The translations under genes were made by a program, and so were the position numbers. Shown here in pieces: positions 15,525 through 23,899 of a DNA stretch of 64,000 bases. The DNA is taken from the NCBI GenBank assembly GCA_002422315.1, contig DIUJ01000045.1, positions 1 to 64,000 of the forward strand, given 5' to 3'. This DNA comes from Bacteroidetes bacterium UBA6161 (GTDB lineage Bacteria; Bacteroidota; Bacteroidia; NS11-12g; UBA955). Within the stretch, counting starts at the first letter, position 1. Each line of letters opens with the position of its first letter. The notes beneath the pieces are model-generated. The model saw only the letters and a list, made by a program, of their open reading frames with translations, was not told where the DNA came from and ran no database searches.

Positions 15525-17306
15525 CTATTTGTTAAGCAATTTTAGTTTTTCTTTTAGCTCTTCAAGTGTCAGCAACTCATAATTTACGGAATGTACACCG
15601 TCATCTATTGTGGTTTCTTCCATTGAAAGGTATGGTTGTCCGTTTAAATACATTAACGTAACTATCCACACTCGCTCCCCTTTAGGCATGTTTTTAAACT
15701 GATAAATTCCGGCTTCGGTTTCTGCGGGAATCACAAATTGTCTATCTCTAAAAACCAACTTGCAATCGGTGTTTTTATAGGCATTTATATTTACCGTCAT
15801 ATTTACCATATCTTCTGGTTTTATATCGGCAAATATATCTATGTTGCTCCATCCTAATCGAGAGGTATTGTAAACATAATATTTAACATCTTCAAATGCA
15901 ACATTTTTACTCTTGTAATTTTCTTCGATATTTCGTTTAGTAGCAGCCCTAATAGAATCTTGTAGGTCTCTCATATTATTTACCCCGAATCTATCCATCT
16001 GTTCTTTGTTTAGTTGGTAGAATAGGTCATTGTAATTGTTTACACCATATTGTTTAAAAAGTTCGTACAATCGTTTGCAAGGTTCGGGTACTCTTGCTAT
16101 AGGTATGCCTGATGGAACTAAGTCGCACCGTTCTGTATATTTGTCAACCAGCTTTTGTCTTTTATCCTCTTTGCGTTCTAGTTTATTTTCCAATCTGTCT
16201 ATTTTCTTTTCTTTTTCTCTATTACGGGCAATAACTATCTGTTGTTGGATTCTACATATCTGTATTTCATTTCTAAACATTTTGTTATCGTACTTAATAC
16301 ATGGAATAAAGAGTCCAAGTATTGCATCGGGTAATCTTTTTACTCTGCAAAAGAGAAATTTGCAACCGCAAGCACCTCGGTCGCCTCCTCTACCACATAG
16401 CCAATCATTACATGTCTGTACTCTTTCCATTGTAAAACCATTTAAAACGGAGGTGTTGTTTACAGTCCAATTCATATCACTATCGTGTCCTGCTCTGTTG
16501 CCAGTAAATATTTCTGCATTTTTTATAAAAGTATCTGTAGGTTGAAAAATAAGCAAATCGCGGCCTCTGTTTATTGTCAACTCGTTTCCCTTGCAATCTT
16601 TTGCATTCAAATAAATCATCCCTTGGGTTTCTATCATTCTACCATTAGAGGTAGTGGCTAAATTGTCCAAAATCATATCCGATGCAAGAAAGTCTTCTTT
16701 TACTTCAAACGTGATGCAGTCTTCTTTGCACTTACGGCTATTTTTAAAAGAATTTGCTTTTATCTTGATGATTGTCCCTTGCTCACAACGCACAAAAGTG
16801 TCACGCATATTGTCTATACAAAATTGCTGTGCTTTTCTTTCTGTGACTTTGTATAGGTCAAAGATTGATGGAAGAAATTGTGAACTGTCTATAGGGATTG
16901 GTCTTGTAAAAGATATTGTGATATCCACTCTTCTGTTTTTTTGTTTTCCTTCTTCTGTTAAGTTGTCGGCTATCGGTTTTTCTTCTCCAAAGGCTGAAGT
17001 TGAAAACAAGTTACGGCTAATTCCTTTTGAAATAAAATATTGTTGAGTTGTGGAAACACGTTCTTCGGATAATTTCTTATTGTAGTTGCTGTCGCCAATA
17101 TTGTCTGTATTGCCCTTGATAAAAATTTTGTAGTTCTGAAAAGTTTTCAAACTATCTACAAGAATATCTAGAGTAGTTTTACTTTCATTGGTTAGATCAA
17201 AGCTTGCGGTTTCAAAATAGATACTTGAATGTAGATTTTTCTTTTGGCCTAAGGCTGTAAACATGAACCCAACTGTTAAAAAAAGAAATGCTATATGTTT
17301 ATTCAT
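15525..17306 (-). CDS. Exported OmpA-domain protein with the domain at the N-terminus
   Basis: 593 residues. A signal peptide (about 1-20, cleavage before QKKN) is followed directly by an OmpA-like peptidoglycan-binding domain (about 27-132) with NTDNIGDSNYNKKLSEERV and a closing NRRVDI at 124-129. The remaining 450 residues are unassigned. They include a cysteine-rich patch (CNDWLCGRGGDRGACGCKF), a charged probable coiled coil (RLENKLERKEDKRQKLVDKY) and a strand-rich C-terminal domain ending in a KLKLLNK tail. OmpA domains usually sit at the C-terminus, so this arrangement is unusual. It is probably periplasmic and attached to the cell wall. The 294-bp gap upstream shows no other feature. 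Confidence 0.83.
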   Translation of the reverse strand: MNKHIAFLFLTVGFMFTALGQKKNLHSSIYFETASFDLTNESKTTLDILVDSLKTFQNYKIFIKGNTDNIGDSNYNKKLSEERVSTTQQYFISKGISRNLFSTSAFGEEKPIADNLTEEGKQKNRRVDITISFTRPIPIDSSQFLPSIFDLYKVTERKAQQFCIDNMRDTFVRCEQGTIIKIKANSFKNSRKCKEDCITFEVKEDFLASDMILDNLATTSNGRMIETQGMIYLNAKDCKGNELTINRGRDLLIFQPTDTFIKNAEIFTGNRAGHDSDMNWTVNNTSVLNGFTMERVQTCNDWLCGRGGDRGACGCKFLFCRVKRLPDAILGLFIPCIKYDNKMFRNEIQICRIQQQIVIARNREKEKKIDRLENKLERKEDKRQKLVDKYTERCDLVPSGIPIARVPEPCKRLYELFKQYGVNNYNDLFYQLNKEQMDRFGVNNMRDLQDSIRAATKRNIEENYKSKNVAFEDVKYYVYNTSRLGWSNIDIFADIKPEDMVNMTVNINAYKNTDCKLVFRDRQFVIPAETEAGIYQFKNMPKGERVWIVTLMYLNGQPYLSMEETTIDDGVHSVNYELLTLEELKEKLKLLNK

Positions 17307-17601
17307 GATTAAAAAAAATTACCTTTGGTGCCTTTACGTATTTTACTCCTATTTGGTAAGATAGTCACCAATATAGGTAAATATACTGCATATTTCCTGT
17401 TTTCAAACATAAACAAAATCCCTTCTTTCTCAAAAACAAGTTATAGATATCTCAATTTAATGCTTTAAATAAATGCGAAATTTTAGCTTTTGGAAATCTT
17501 AAATAGAATTCAATCAGGGATTTGTATTTTGCAATTTATTTTATTTTAAAAATATTCTTTTGTACTCTTACATTCGCATGTATAATATTGAGATAAACTA
17601 T

Positions 17602-19806
17602 ATGAAACTTTCTACTCTATTTTTGGCAGTAGCTTTATTTTTTGGAGCGCTGCTTCATACGCAAGCAGAAGATACTTTGAAAGTCAGCACCCACAACAGA
17701 ACCCACCTAAAATGGTACGGGGGCTACAAGCAAACAGATTTTTTTCCTACTAAGGGAAAAGAGTTTAGGGCTGTAAACATGCGTTATACCATTGGTTGTC
17801 CAGATAAAGGGTGTAGCGAGTGGGATTATACTACAAACATATTGGTAAACCACAAAACAGGAAACAAAGATTCAACACTTATACAACGTTCTTCTTTGTA
17901 TAGACAAAGTACCGCAGTAGACTCTTTTAGGGCTGTGCTAAATCCTTATTTTGATTCTGTAGTTAGCGCTGGGGTAGGTTCTAAAGTGGAAAAAGCTTCT
18001 GTGAAACTCTATTTTTACAACGATAGCTTGTTGGCTACCACTATTACCGATAGCCTCGAAGTTTGGCCTCAGGGATGGTCCTACACCATAGTAGATGGGG
18101 TAAAAACCGATTCGAGTTTTATAAATGCCGATACGATTTTTTATGCAAAAAAATGGCCTTTTTACAATGTTTTTGACCAAATAATAAAGTATGAAATAGG
18201 AAGATTGATTACTCCCTACGCAGGTGGATTTACCAAAACTTGGCAACAAGTACATTATTTTGATGTAACAGATTATGCCATGCTTTTACAAGACTCCGTA
18301 GAAATTGAAGTGTTTTTTTCAGGTTACCAAGATGGCTTTACGGTAAGTCTGGATTTTGATTTTATAGAAGGTAAAGCACCAAGAAAAGTTAAAGAGATTG
18401 TACAATTGTACCGAGGTTCTTTTCCTTATGGAACGCCAAACAATTCCATAGAAAATTATTTGCCAGAAAGAAAATTATTTTTTGATGCCCAAAATAAAAG
18501 CGCAAAATTTATTGTGATTCAAACTGGACATGGCTTTGGCGGCAACGAAAATTGTGCAGAGTTTTGCCCTAAATATCACTATGTAAAAGTAAACGGGCAA
18601 GAAAAATTCCGCAGCTTGGTATGGCGCGACAACTGTGGTCTAAATGCAATGTTTCCTCAGCCTGGCACTTGGCTTTATGATAGGGCAAACTGGTGTCCTG
18701 GAGACTTAGTAAAACCTTTTGAGTATGAACTTACAGACTTCTTAACTCCTGGTGATTCTTTTTCTTTGGACCTAGATATAGAGCCATTTACAAACAACGG
18801 AAACAATTCTTGCAGCTACATAATCGCAGGGCAAGTGGTTTTTTATGAAGAACCAAAAATACTTACCGATATAGGCATTATAGAAGTAGTAGCTCCAAAC
18901 AAAGATTTTAGATTCAATAGACAAAATCCAAATTGTTTTGCTCCTATCATTAGAGTAAAAAACTTTGGGAATAAAGAAGTTTCTTCTATAGAATTTACTT
19001 ATGGTGTAACTGGTGGTAAAAAGGAAACCCATACTTGGCAAGGATTGGTAAAAATAGGAGAAGAAAAAGACATAGAACTATGGCAACCTCAGTGGAGCTC
19101 CTCTAATACAGATAGACAGTTTGAATGTGAGATTAGCAAAGTGAATGGTTACGAAAGCGACATGAACCCGCAAAACAACATGCTTAGTTCTTCTTTTAAC
19201 CTAACTCCAACCTTTCCAAACAAAATAATTGTTCAGATAAGAACCAATAATTTCCCAGATGATAATACCTTGAAAATTGTAAATAGCGATGGCAAGGTGT
19301 ATTTCGACAAGAAATATCCAACAGGAAACACCTTATACCGCGACACGATAAGTCTTCCTTCTGGCTGTTTCCGGTTTACTATAGACGATAAAAATAAAAA
19401 TGGTCTTGGTTTTTGGGCTTTTAGCGCAGGCGGAACAGGCAGCCTGCAACTAAGAGGACCAAACTCTGAACTCTTACAAAATATTGCCCCCGACTTTGGA
19501 ACCTCGGTAGAAAGGTATTTTATGGTTGGTTATGCGATGGATGTGCATCAAATACAATCATCTCTAGACTTAGATGTGCAGGTATACCCAAATCCTAGCA
19601 ACGGGAACCTAGTGGTGGATTATGCCAACTTGAAAGAAAAGATTACCCAATTGGAATTGTTTAATACAACGGGGTCTGCCATTGCTTTTCAATCAAGCCA
19701 TTCAGGTTCTGAAATTAGACTTAAGACGAATGCTGCAAAGGGAATATATTTCTTACATATACACACAGAATCACAAAAAGTTGTGAAAAAAGTGCTTATT
19801 GAATAA
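17602..19806 (+). CDS. PNGase F-like secreted protein with T9SS type A sorting domain
   Basis: 734 residues from the ATG at 17602, the start that begins the signal peptide (MKLSTLFLAVALFFGALLH); an in-frame ATG 14 codons earlier is disfavoured. Two jelly-roll domains resembling peptide-N4-(N-acetyl-glucosaminyl)asparagine amidase F follow. They include YTIGCPDKGCSEWDYTT and, near 315-380, GHGFGGNENCAEFC with a conserved GTWLYDRANWCPGD. Members of this family remove N-glycans from glycoproteins. The C-terminal 75 residues are a T9SS sorting domain (QVYPNPSNGNLVVDY, ending VVKKVLIE), so it should be exported and attached to or released from the surface. It is monocistronic. Confidence 0.87.
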   Translation: MKLSTLFLAVALFFGALLHTQAEDTLKVSTHNRTHLKWYGGYKQTDFFPTKGKEFRAVNMRYTIGCPDKGCSEWDYTTNILVNHKTGNKDSTLIQRSSLYRQSTAVDSFRAVLNPYFDSVVSAGVGSKVEKASVKLYFYNDSLLATTITDSLEVWPQGWSYTIVDGVKTDSSFINADTIFYAKKWPFYNVFDQIIKYEIGRLITPYAGGFTKTWQQVHYFDVTDYAMLLQDSVEIEVFFSGYQDGFTVSLDFDFIEGKAPRKVKEIVQLYRGSFPYGTPNNSIENYLPERKLFFDAQNKSAKFIVIQTGHGFGGNENCAEFCPKYHYVKVNGQEKFRSLVWRDNCGLNAMFPQPGTWLYDRANWCPGDLVKPFEYELTDFLTPGDSFSLDLDIEPFTNNGNNSCSYIIAGQVVFYEEPKILTDIGIIEVVAPNKDFRFNRQNPNCFAPIIRVKNFGNKEVSSIEFTYGVTGGKKETHTWQGLVKIGEEKDIELWQPQWSSSNTDRQFECEISKVNGYESDMNPQNNMLSSSFNLTPTFPNKIIVQIRTNNFPDDNTLKIVNSDGKVYFDKKYPTGNTLYRDTISLPSGCFRFTIDDKNKNGLGFWAFSAGGTGSLQLRGPNSELLQNIAPDFGTSVERYFMVGYAMDVHQIQSSLDLDVQVYPNPSNGNLVVDYANLKEKITQLELFNTTGSAIAFQSSHSGSEIRLKTNAAKGIYFLHIHTESQKVVKKVLIE

Positions 19807-19890
19807 GTCTTGGAACCTTTTGAACAATTAGTTTACTCCTGCTTTTTGCGGAGTTGAACAGAATAAAGGTGTTAAAGATTCTATTTTTTC

Positions 19891-19898
19891 TATCTTTG
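19891..19898 (+). promoter_or_regulatory. Predicted -7 box TATCTTTG of the SOD gene
   Basis: A TAnnTTTG match ending 22 bp before the ATG at 19921, giving a leader of about 19 nt. Confidence 0.5.
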
Positions 19899-19920
19899 AC
19901 ATGTATAAAAATCGAATAGA

Positions 19921-20682
19921 ATGAACAAAAAAAATAGCAGAAGAGAATTTGTAAAAACTACTGCAATAGCAGGTTTGGGTTTAAGTGCCTTTGGCACTAT
20001 GGGTGCAAGCGGTATATTGCAGTCATGCAAAAGTATAGGAAAAACATCTTCAGGGCCATTGCAAGTTGGGTTGTCTCAGCAAGCCTTGCCTTATGACTTT
20101 GCAGCTTTGGAACCTGTAATTGATTCTATGACCATGGAAATACACTATGGCAAACATGCTGCTGCGTATGCAAAAAACTATAAAGAAGCATACGAAGCAG
20201 AAGTGAAAGAAACCCAAAACACCCTGCAAATTTTGTCAACGGTCTCTGTCTATTCTTCTAAAATGCGCAACAACTGCGGTGGACATTACAATCATGAACT
20301 TTTTTGGAAGTGCATGCAGCCCGCTTCAGAAAACAATCAACCTTCTGCAAAAATGACCAAATTATTGACAGAAGCATTTGGTACTATGGAGGCATTTAAA
20401 ACCGAATTTGAAAATGCAGCAAAAACAAGATTTGGATCGGGTTGGGCATGGTTGGTATTGGATGAACAAAAGAAACTTAAAATAGGTTCAACTCCAAATC
20501 AAGATAATCCATTGATGGATGTATCTGCTTTTAAAGGAACTCCTTTACTTGGATTGGATGTGTGGGAACATGCTTACTATCTAAAATACCAAAACAAAAG
20601 ACCTGAATATGTCTCAGGATTTTGGAAAATTGTAAATTGGGGATTTGTAGAAAAACTACACGATTCGTATACTGCTAAATAG
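19921..20682 (+). CDS. Fe/Mn superoxide dismutase, Tat-exported predicted lipoprotein
   Basis: 253 residues. It starts with a twin-arginine motif (SRREFVK, Arg7-Arg8), a hydrophobic stretch and a lipobox-like LQSC with Cys36, implying folded export and lipidation. The mature part is a complete Fe/Mn superoxide dismutase. Predicted metal ligands are His75 (IHYGKH), His125 (GGHYNHELFW), Asp213 and His217 (DVWEHAYY). Metal choice cannot be settled from sequence alone. The enzyme dismutates superoxide to hydrogen peroxide and oxygen, here outside the cytoplasm. A predicted tatA lies about 14 kb downstream in this window. Most bacterial Fe/Mn enzymes are cytoplasmic, so the leader is notable. Confidence 0.93.
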   Translation: MNKKNSRREFVKTTAIAGLGLSAFGTMGASGILQSCKSIGKTSSGPLQVGLSQQALPYDFAALEPVIDSMTMEIHYGKHAAAYAKNYKEAYEAEVKETQNTLQILSTVSVYSSKMRNNCGGHYNHELFWKCMQPASENNQPSAKMTKLLTEAFGTMEAFKTEFENAAKTRFGSGWAWLVLDEQKKLKIGSTPNQDNPLMDVSAFKGTPLLGLDVWEHAYYLKYQNKRPEYVSGFWKIVNWGFVEKLHDSYTAK

Positions 20683-20961
20683 CCGATTCTCCTTTGATAT
20701 AGGAGTTTCTCAATCAATCGAGAAGTAAACTTACAAGTTTTTAAAACGAGGTATGGAGTGCGCATCCTTAATTTTTTTGCCAACAAGATTGTAATTTGGA
20801 AATGTGATGATGCAATGATTTGATTATTTGGGAAAATTGCACTCTGTGAAATCCTTTAACTTACAATGAGTTTGCCACAGCATCCGATAAATCCTTGATT
20901 CAGATAATGGGGTGCCTTTTAATCGGTATCTAATTTCTCCGAAGGAGAAAAATATCCATAG

Positions 20962-20981
20962 CCCCGGGTTTTAACCCGGGG
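20962..20981. repeat. REP-like perfect palindrome
   Basis: CCCCGGGTT, TT, AACCCGGGG, preceded by CCATAG. The site at 46247-46266 has the same plan (preceded by ACATAG) with AC/GT replacing CG/CG at matching stem positions, a compensatory change. Confidence 0.75.
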
Positions 20982-21095
20982 TATACAATGAAAACGGAAT
21001 GATGTTTTTTGGCATTTTTTTTGCCTTTCCCTGCAAAAAAGATGACAAAAACATTAGTAGAAATAGGGTTTATATCGTATAGGTTATTACCTATT

Positions 21096-21175
21096 TATAA
21101 GGTTTTGACAGCCGAGAAACCCAAACCTTATAGGTTTTGACAACAGAGAAAAAGAAACCTTATAGGTTTATAAGC
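21096..21175. repeat. Short tandem palindromic repeat
   Basis: Units of about 33 bp joined by AAACCTTATAGGTTT palindromes: TATAAGGTTTTGACAGC, CTTATAGGTTTTGACAAC and CTTATAGGTTTATAAG. It lies at the 3' end of the BASS transporter gene and may act in its termination. Confidence 0.75.
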
Positions 21176-21180
21176 ATTAG

Positions 21181-22104
21181 TTATTGTTTTTCGTTAAAAT
21201 CTGCTTTTAAATTTTGTTTCATTTTCCACCTAAAGAAAATATTTTTAAGTAGATAAGCAAACAAAAAAGTAGAAATAAAGGTGAGCATAGCATATACCAT
21301 TGCTGGTTTTTCCATGTCGTGATTGTCTAGCAAAACCCCAGAAATAAGTAAGGCAAGAGCGGTGTTTTGTAGTCCAACTTCTATTAAAATAGTAATTCTA
21401 TTTTTAAGTTTTAAGAAGAAAATAGAACTAAAAATGAATCCTAATAACATTCCAGAGATATTTAGTAGAAGAGAAGGTACTGCAAGTTCTACAGTTTCTT
21501 CAAATGTAAGCCCAGTTCCTCCACTCTCTTTACCTGCAAATATTTTTACCGCAAATACTATAAAGAGTAAGGTTGGGAGAATATATCGCAAAGCAGGTTG
21601 AATTCTTTTAGTTAGGGTTTTGTATTTTGCCCTAAGCGCTACTCCTACAATAGCTGGCAGAAGAGTAACTAAAAAAATAGAAACAGTAGTTTCTAAAAAA
21701 GGAAGCTTGATCATTTCTCCATGGGAAACATAATAGTCCAAAGCTAAGTTTGTAAAAACTGGAATGGTAAAAATGGTAATTACAGAATTTAAGACAGTAA
21801 GTGAAATGGAAAGTGCTACATTGCCTCGTAGCATAAAAGTAACCAAATTGGAAGTTACCCCTCCTGGACAAAATGAAATAACAAGAAAACCAACTTTTAA
21901 AATAGGATCAAAATTAAAATATCCCATAATATACCAGGCCAAAACGGGGAGTAGAATGATTTGTGAGAGTAAACCTATGGTTAAAGACCCTGGGTTTACA
22001 AGCAGGTTTTTAAAATCATTCCTCGTTAAGGTAAGACCTAAACTAAAAGTAATCAAAGCCAAAACCAAGTTGACAAGAATATCGATATGCTGAGGGGAAA
22101 ACAT
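21181..22104 (-). CDS. Bile acid:sodium symporter (BASS) family transporter
   Basis: 307 residues with about nine or ten transmembrane helices. Family features are the N-terminal LALITFSLGLTLTRNDF, the FCPGGVTSNLVTFMLRGN motif near residue 79 in the substrate/sodium-binding core, and GLQNTALALLISGVLL in the second repeat. Transporters of this family move bile acids, keto acids or other organic anions with sodium; the substrate cannot be predicted. The upstream LysE-like gene ends 25 bp before this start, so the two are probably cotranscribed. Confidence 0.9.
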   Translation of the reverse strand: MFSPQHIDILVNLVLALITFSLGLTLTRNDFKNLLVNPGSLTIGLLSQIILLPVLAWYIMGYFNFDPILKVGFLVISFCPGGVTSNLVTFMLRGNVALSISLTVLNSVITIFTIPVFTNLALDYYVSHGEMIKLPFLETTVSIFLVTLLPAIVGVALRAKYKTLTKRIQPALRYILPTLLFIVFAVKIFAGKESGGTGLTFEETVELAVPSLLLNISGMLLGFIFSSIFFLKLKNRITILIEVGLQNTALALLISGVLLDNHDMEKPAMVYAMLTFISTFLFAYLLKNIFFRWKMKQNLKADFNEKQ

Positions 22105-22129
22105 AAAAGGGTTGGTTTGGAGAGATTAT

Positions 22130-22774
22130 TTAAAGAAGCAATTTAACAAAAGTAAAGATGAAAAACAAGCCTATGAGTATAAAAATAACACCAAAGTATC
22201 GATTTACAAAATAGAATATTCTAGGACTGATTTTTTTGCCAATAAAATTAGATAGATATACTTTTAAAACATCCATTAAAAAGATACTCATTAGGATTCC
22301 TAAGATATTTAAAGATAGGTCTTTTTGAATGTTTATAGAGCTTTCGTACTTAAGCGCAACAGTACTCAATAGGTTAAACCAAAGTATAAAAGTAAAAGGG
22401 TTTACAAGATTTAGCAAAAATCCACTCCAAAGATTTTTTCCTTTTACTGTAGATTGGGAATAGCTTAGCAAAAAAGCCTTATATTTATGAAATGTAGATT
22501 TCAAGCCTATTGCTATCATTGCCAAGGCAGCAACCATACTGTATATTTTCTGAAACAAGGGGTGGTTTATAATGTCGCTAAGGCCATATATGAGTAATGC
22601 TACTACTAGTAAATCGCTTATTACTACTCCTGTAGCCAACCAAATACCTTTGCGGAACCCTTCTTTCATCCCTACGTTTATAAGCTTAAAAAATGCAGGA
22701 CCAAAGAGCAACAAGGAGATTAAAACTCCTTGCCATAAGCCTGTAAATAAAGGATACAATGTATTGCTCAGCAT
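22130..22774 (-). CDS. LysE/RhtB-family exporter
   Basis: 214 residues with six predicted transmembrane helices. The N-terminal signature follows the LysE pattern (FGPAFFKLINVGMKEGFRKG, then GVVISDLLVV), and helix 5 carries NLVNPFTFILWFN. Members export amino acids or similar small molecules. It forms a likely two-gene unit with the downstream BASS transporter. The substrate is unknown. Confidence 0.88.
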   Translation of the reverse strand: MLSNTLYPLFTGLWQGVLISLLLFGPAFFKLINVGMKEGFRKGIWLATGVVISDLLVVALLIYGLSDIINHPLFQKIYSMVAALAMIAIGLKSTFHKYKAFLLSYSQSTVKGKNLWSGFLLNLVNPFTFILWFNLLSTVALKYESSINIQKDLSLNILGILMSIFLMDVLKVYLSNFIGKKISPRIFYFVNRYFGVIFILIGLFFIFTFVKLLL

Positions 22775-22868
22775 TTCGATTATTAGTTTGTAAATTACTA
22801 CTTTTTAAATCATTTATAAAAGTAAAATTTATGTGATTTTTATCATTTAGAAGTGCCACTATATTGCC

Positions 22869-22876
22869 TAAATTTG
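22869..22876 (+). promoter_or_regulatory. Predicted -7 box TAAATTTG of the OsmC-family gene
   Basis: A perfect TAnnTTTG match 19 bp before the ATG at 22896, giving a leader of about 16 nt. Confidence 0.55.
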
Positions 22877-22895
22877 TGTATTAATAATTAGAATT

Positions 22896-23303
22896 ATGAC
22901 CACTCACAGTTTGGTATTAAGCCACACAGATGGCTTGGAATTTAAAACACAGATAAATGGAATGGATTTAATATTGGATGGGTCTGCAACCAATCCAGGA
23001 ATAGGTCCTAAAAAATTGCTTTTGGCCGCACTTGCCGGTTGTACGGCTATGGATGTGGTTTCTATTTTGGAAAAAATGAAAGTAGAATTTTCGGATTTTT
23101 CTATCCTTGTAGAGGCTCCTCTAACAGAAGAACATCCTAAAATTTATTCGGCCTACACCCTCGTGTATTATATAAAGGTGGACAAACAAAATGAAGAGAA
23201 GGTTTTAAAAGCAGTAAACCTATCTAAAGAAAAATATTGCGGAGTAAGTGCTATGTTGTCTGCTTCTGCACCCATTAAGTTTACTATAAAGTATCTTCCC
23301 TAA
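22896..23303 (+). CDS. OsmC/Ohr-family protein
   Basis: 135 residues. The two family cysteines are present: Cys49 in LAGCTAMDVVSIL and Cys115 in KYCGVSAML, the pair that reduces organic hydroperoxides in characterised members. The short form resembles the YhfA-like OsmC subgroup more than Ohr proper. The gene converges on the DUF1684 gene, with two bases between them. The sequence shows no redox-sensitive regulator nearby. Confidence 0.9.
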   Translation: MTTHSLVLSHTDGLEFKTQINGMDLILDGSATNPGIGPKKLLLAALAGCTAMDVVSILEKMKVEFSDFSILVEAPLTEEHPKIYSAYTLVYYIKVDKQNEEKVLKAVNLSKEKYCGVSAMLSASAPIKFTIKYLP

Positions 23304-23305
23304 GT

Positions 23306-23899
23306 TTACTTGTAAGGATATATTTTTTCCCCTGCCAAAATCTCCACTTCCAAATGGTTTTCTGACGGAACTAATGGACAAGAAAACTTGTCGTTGTAGT
23401 GGCAATAGGGATTAAAGGCTTTGTTAAAATCCAAGACTATGGTATTGAATGTGTCACTTGGTTTTTCCATTTCTATATACCGCCCGCCTCCATAGGTTAG
23501 CGCGTTATTTGTAAGGTCTTTGAATGGTAAAAATAGTACATTCTCTTCATCGGTTTTTATATAAGCCCAAAGTACACATTCTTTTTCTTGTATTTTAAAT
23601 GTCAATTTATAAGCTTTGTAATACAGCGGTTTTCTTTCTGTAGTGGTTTCTAATTGTATCAGTTCAGGTTCAGACTGTTTCACCGCTTTTGCTTCTACAG
23701 CATAGTGGTTGTCAGGTTTAAAATAGTCTAGTCCTTTAAAGTTTTTTTTCTCATAAAAAGGAGAGTTTCTTGAAGAATTCATATTGACATGAATTTGCGC
23801 TCTATATGTTTCTATTTCCTCCGTATAGGCGCTATTGCTGTGGTTGGAACAAGCACTAAAAACAGAGAACAACATGAACAAAAAAACAATTTTATGCAT
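23306..23899 (-). CDS. DUF1684 lipoprotein
   Basis: 197 residues with a lipoprotein signal (FSVFSAC, Cys17). The family signature is clear near the C-terminus: LDFNKAFNPYCHYNDKFSC followed by PLVPSENHLEVEILAGEK. DUF1684 proteins are common, often exported, and of unknown function. The start overlaps the end of the SLC13 transporter gene by 8 bp, indicating translational coupling in the order transglycosylase-like, SLC13, DUF1684. Confidence 0.87.
   Translation of the reverse strand: MHKIVFLFMLFSVFSACSNHSNSAYTEEIETYRAQIHVNMNSSRNSPFYEKKNFKGLDYFKPDNHYAVEAKAVKQSEPELIQLETTTERKPLYYKAYKLTFKIQEKECVLWAYIKTDEENVLFLPFKDLTNNALTYGGGRYIEMEKPSDTFNTIVLDFNKAFNPYCHYNDKFSCPLVPSENHLEVEILAGEKIYPYK

Larger units (their letters stand above)
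20683..21180. other. Intergenic region with several repeat types
   Basis: This 498-bp gap between the SOD and BASS genes has no gene. CTCCT-TTGATAT-AGGAG at about 20688-20706 may terminate SOD transcription. 20733-20800 resembles 10668-10745 (GCCAACAA-AT-GTAAT). 20962-20981 is the palindrome CCCCGGGTT-TT-AACCCGGGG. 21096-21175 is an array built on AAACCTTATAGGTTT. A CTCCGAAGGAG hairpin lies near 20937-20947. Confidence 0.7.

Noticed and set aside
15357..15545. 62-codon frame from MITE copy C
   Set aside because: Only the first 23 codons belong to the repeat, and the remainder overlaps the 3' end of the OmpA-domain gene on the opposite strand.
21096..21175. Short spaced palindromic repeats resembling a CRISPR array
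   Set aside because: Repeat units vary in length, spacers are near-identical, and there are no cas genes.
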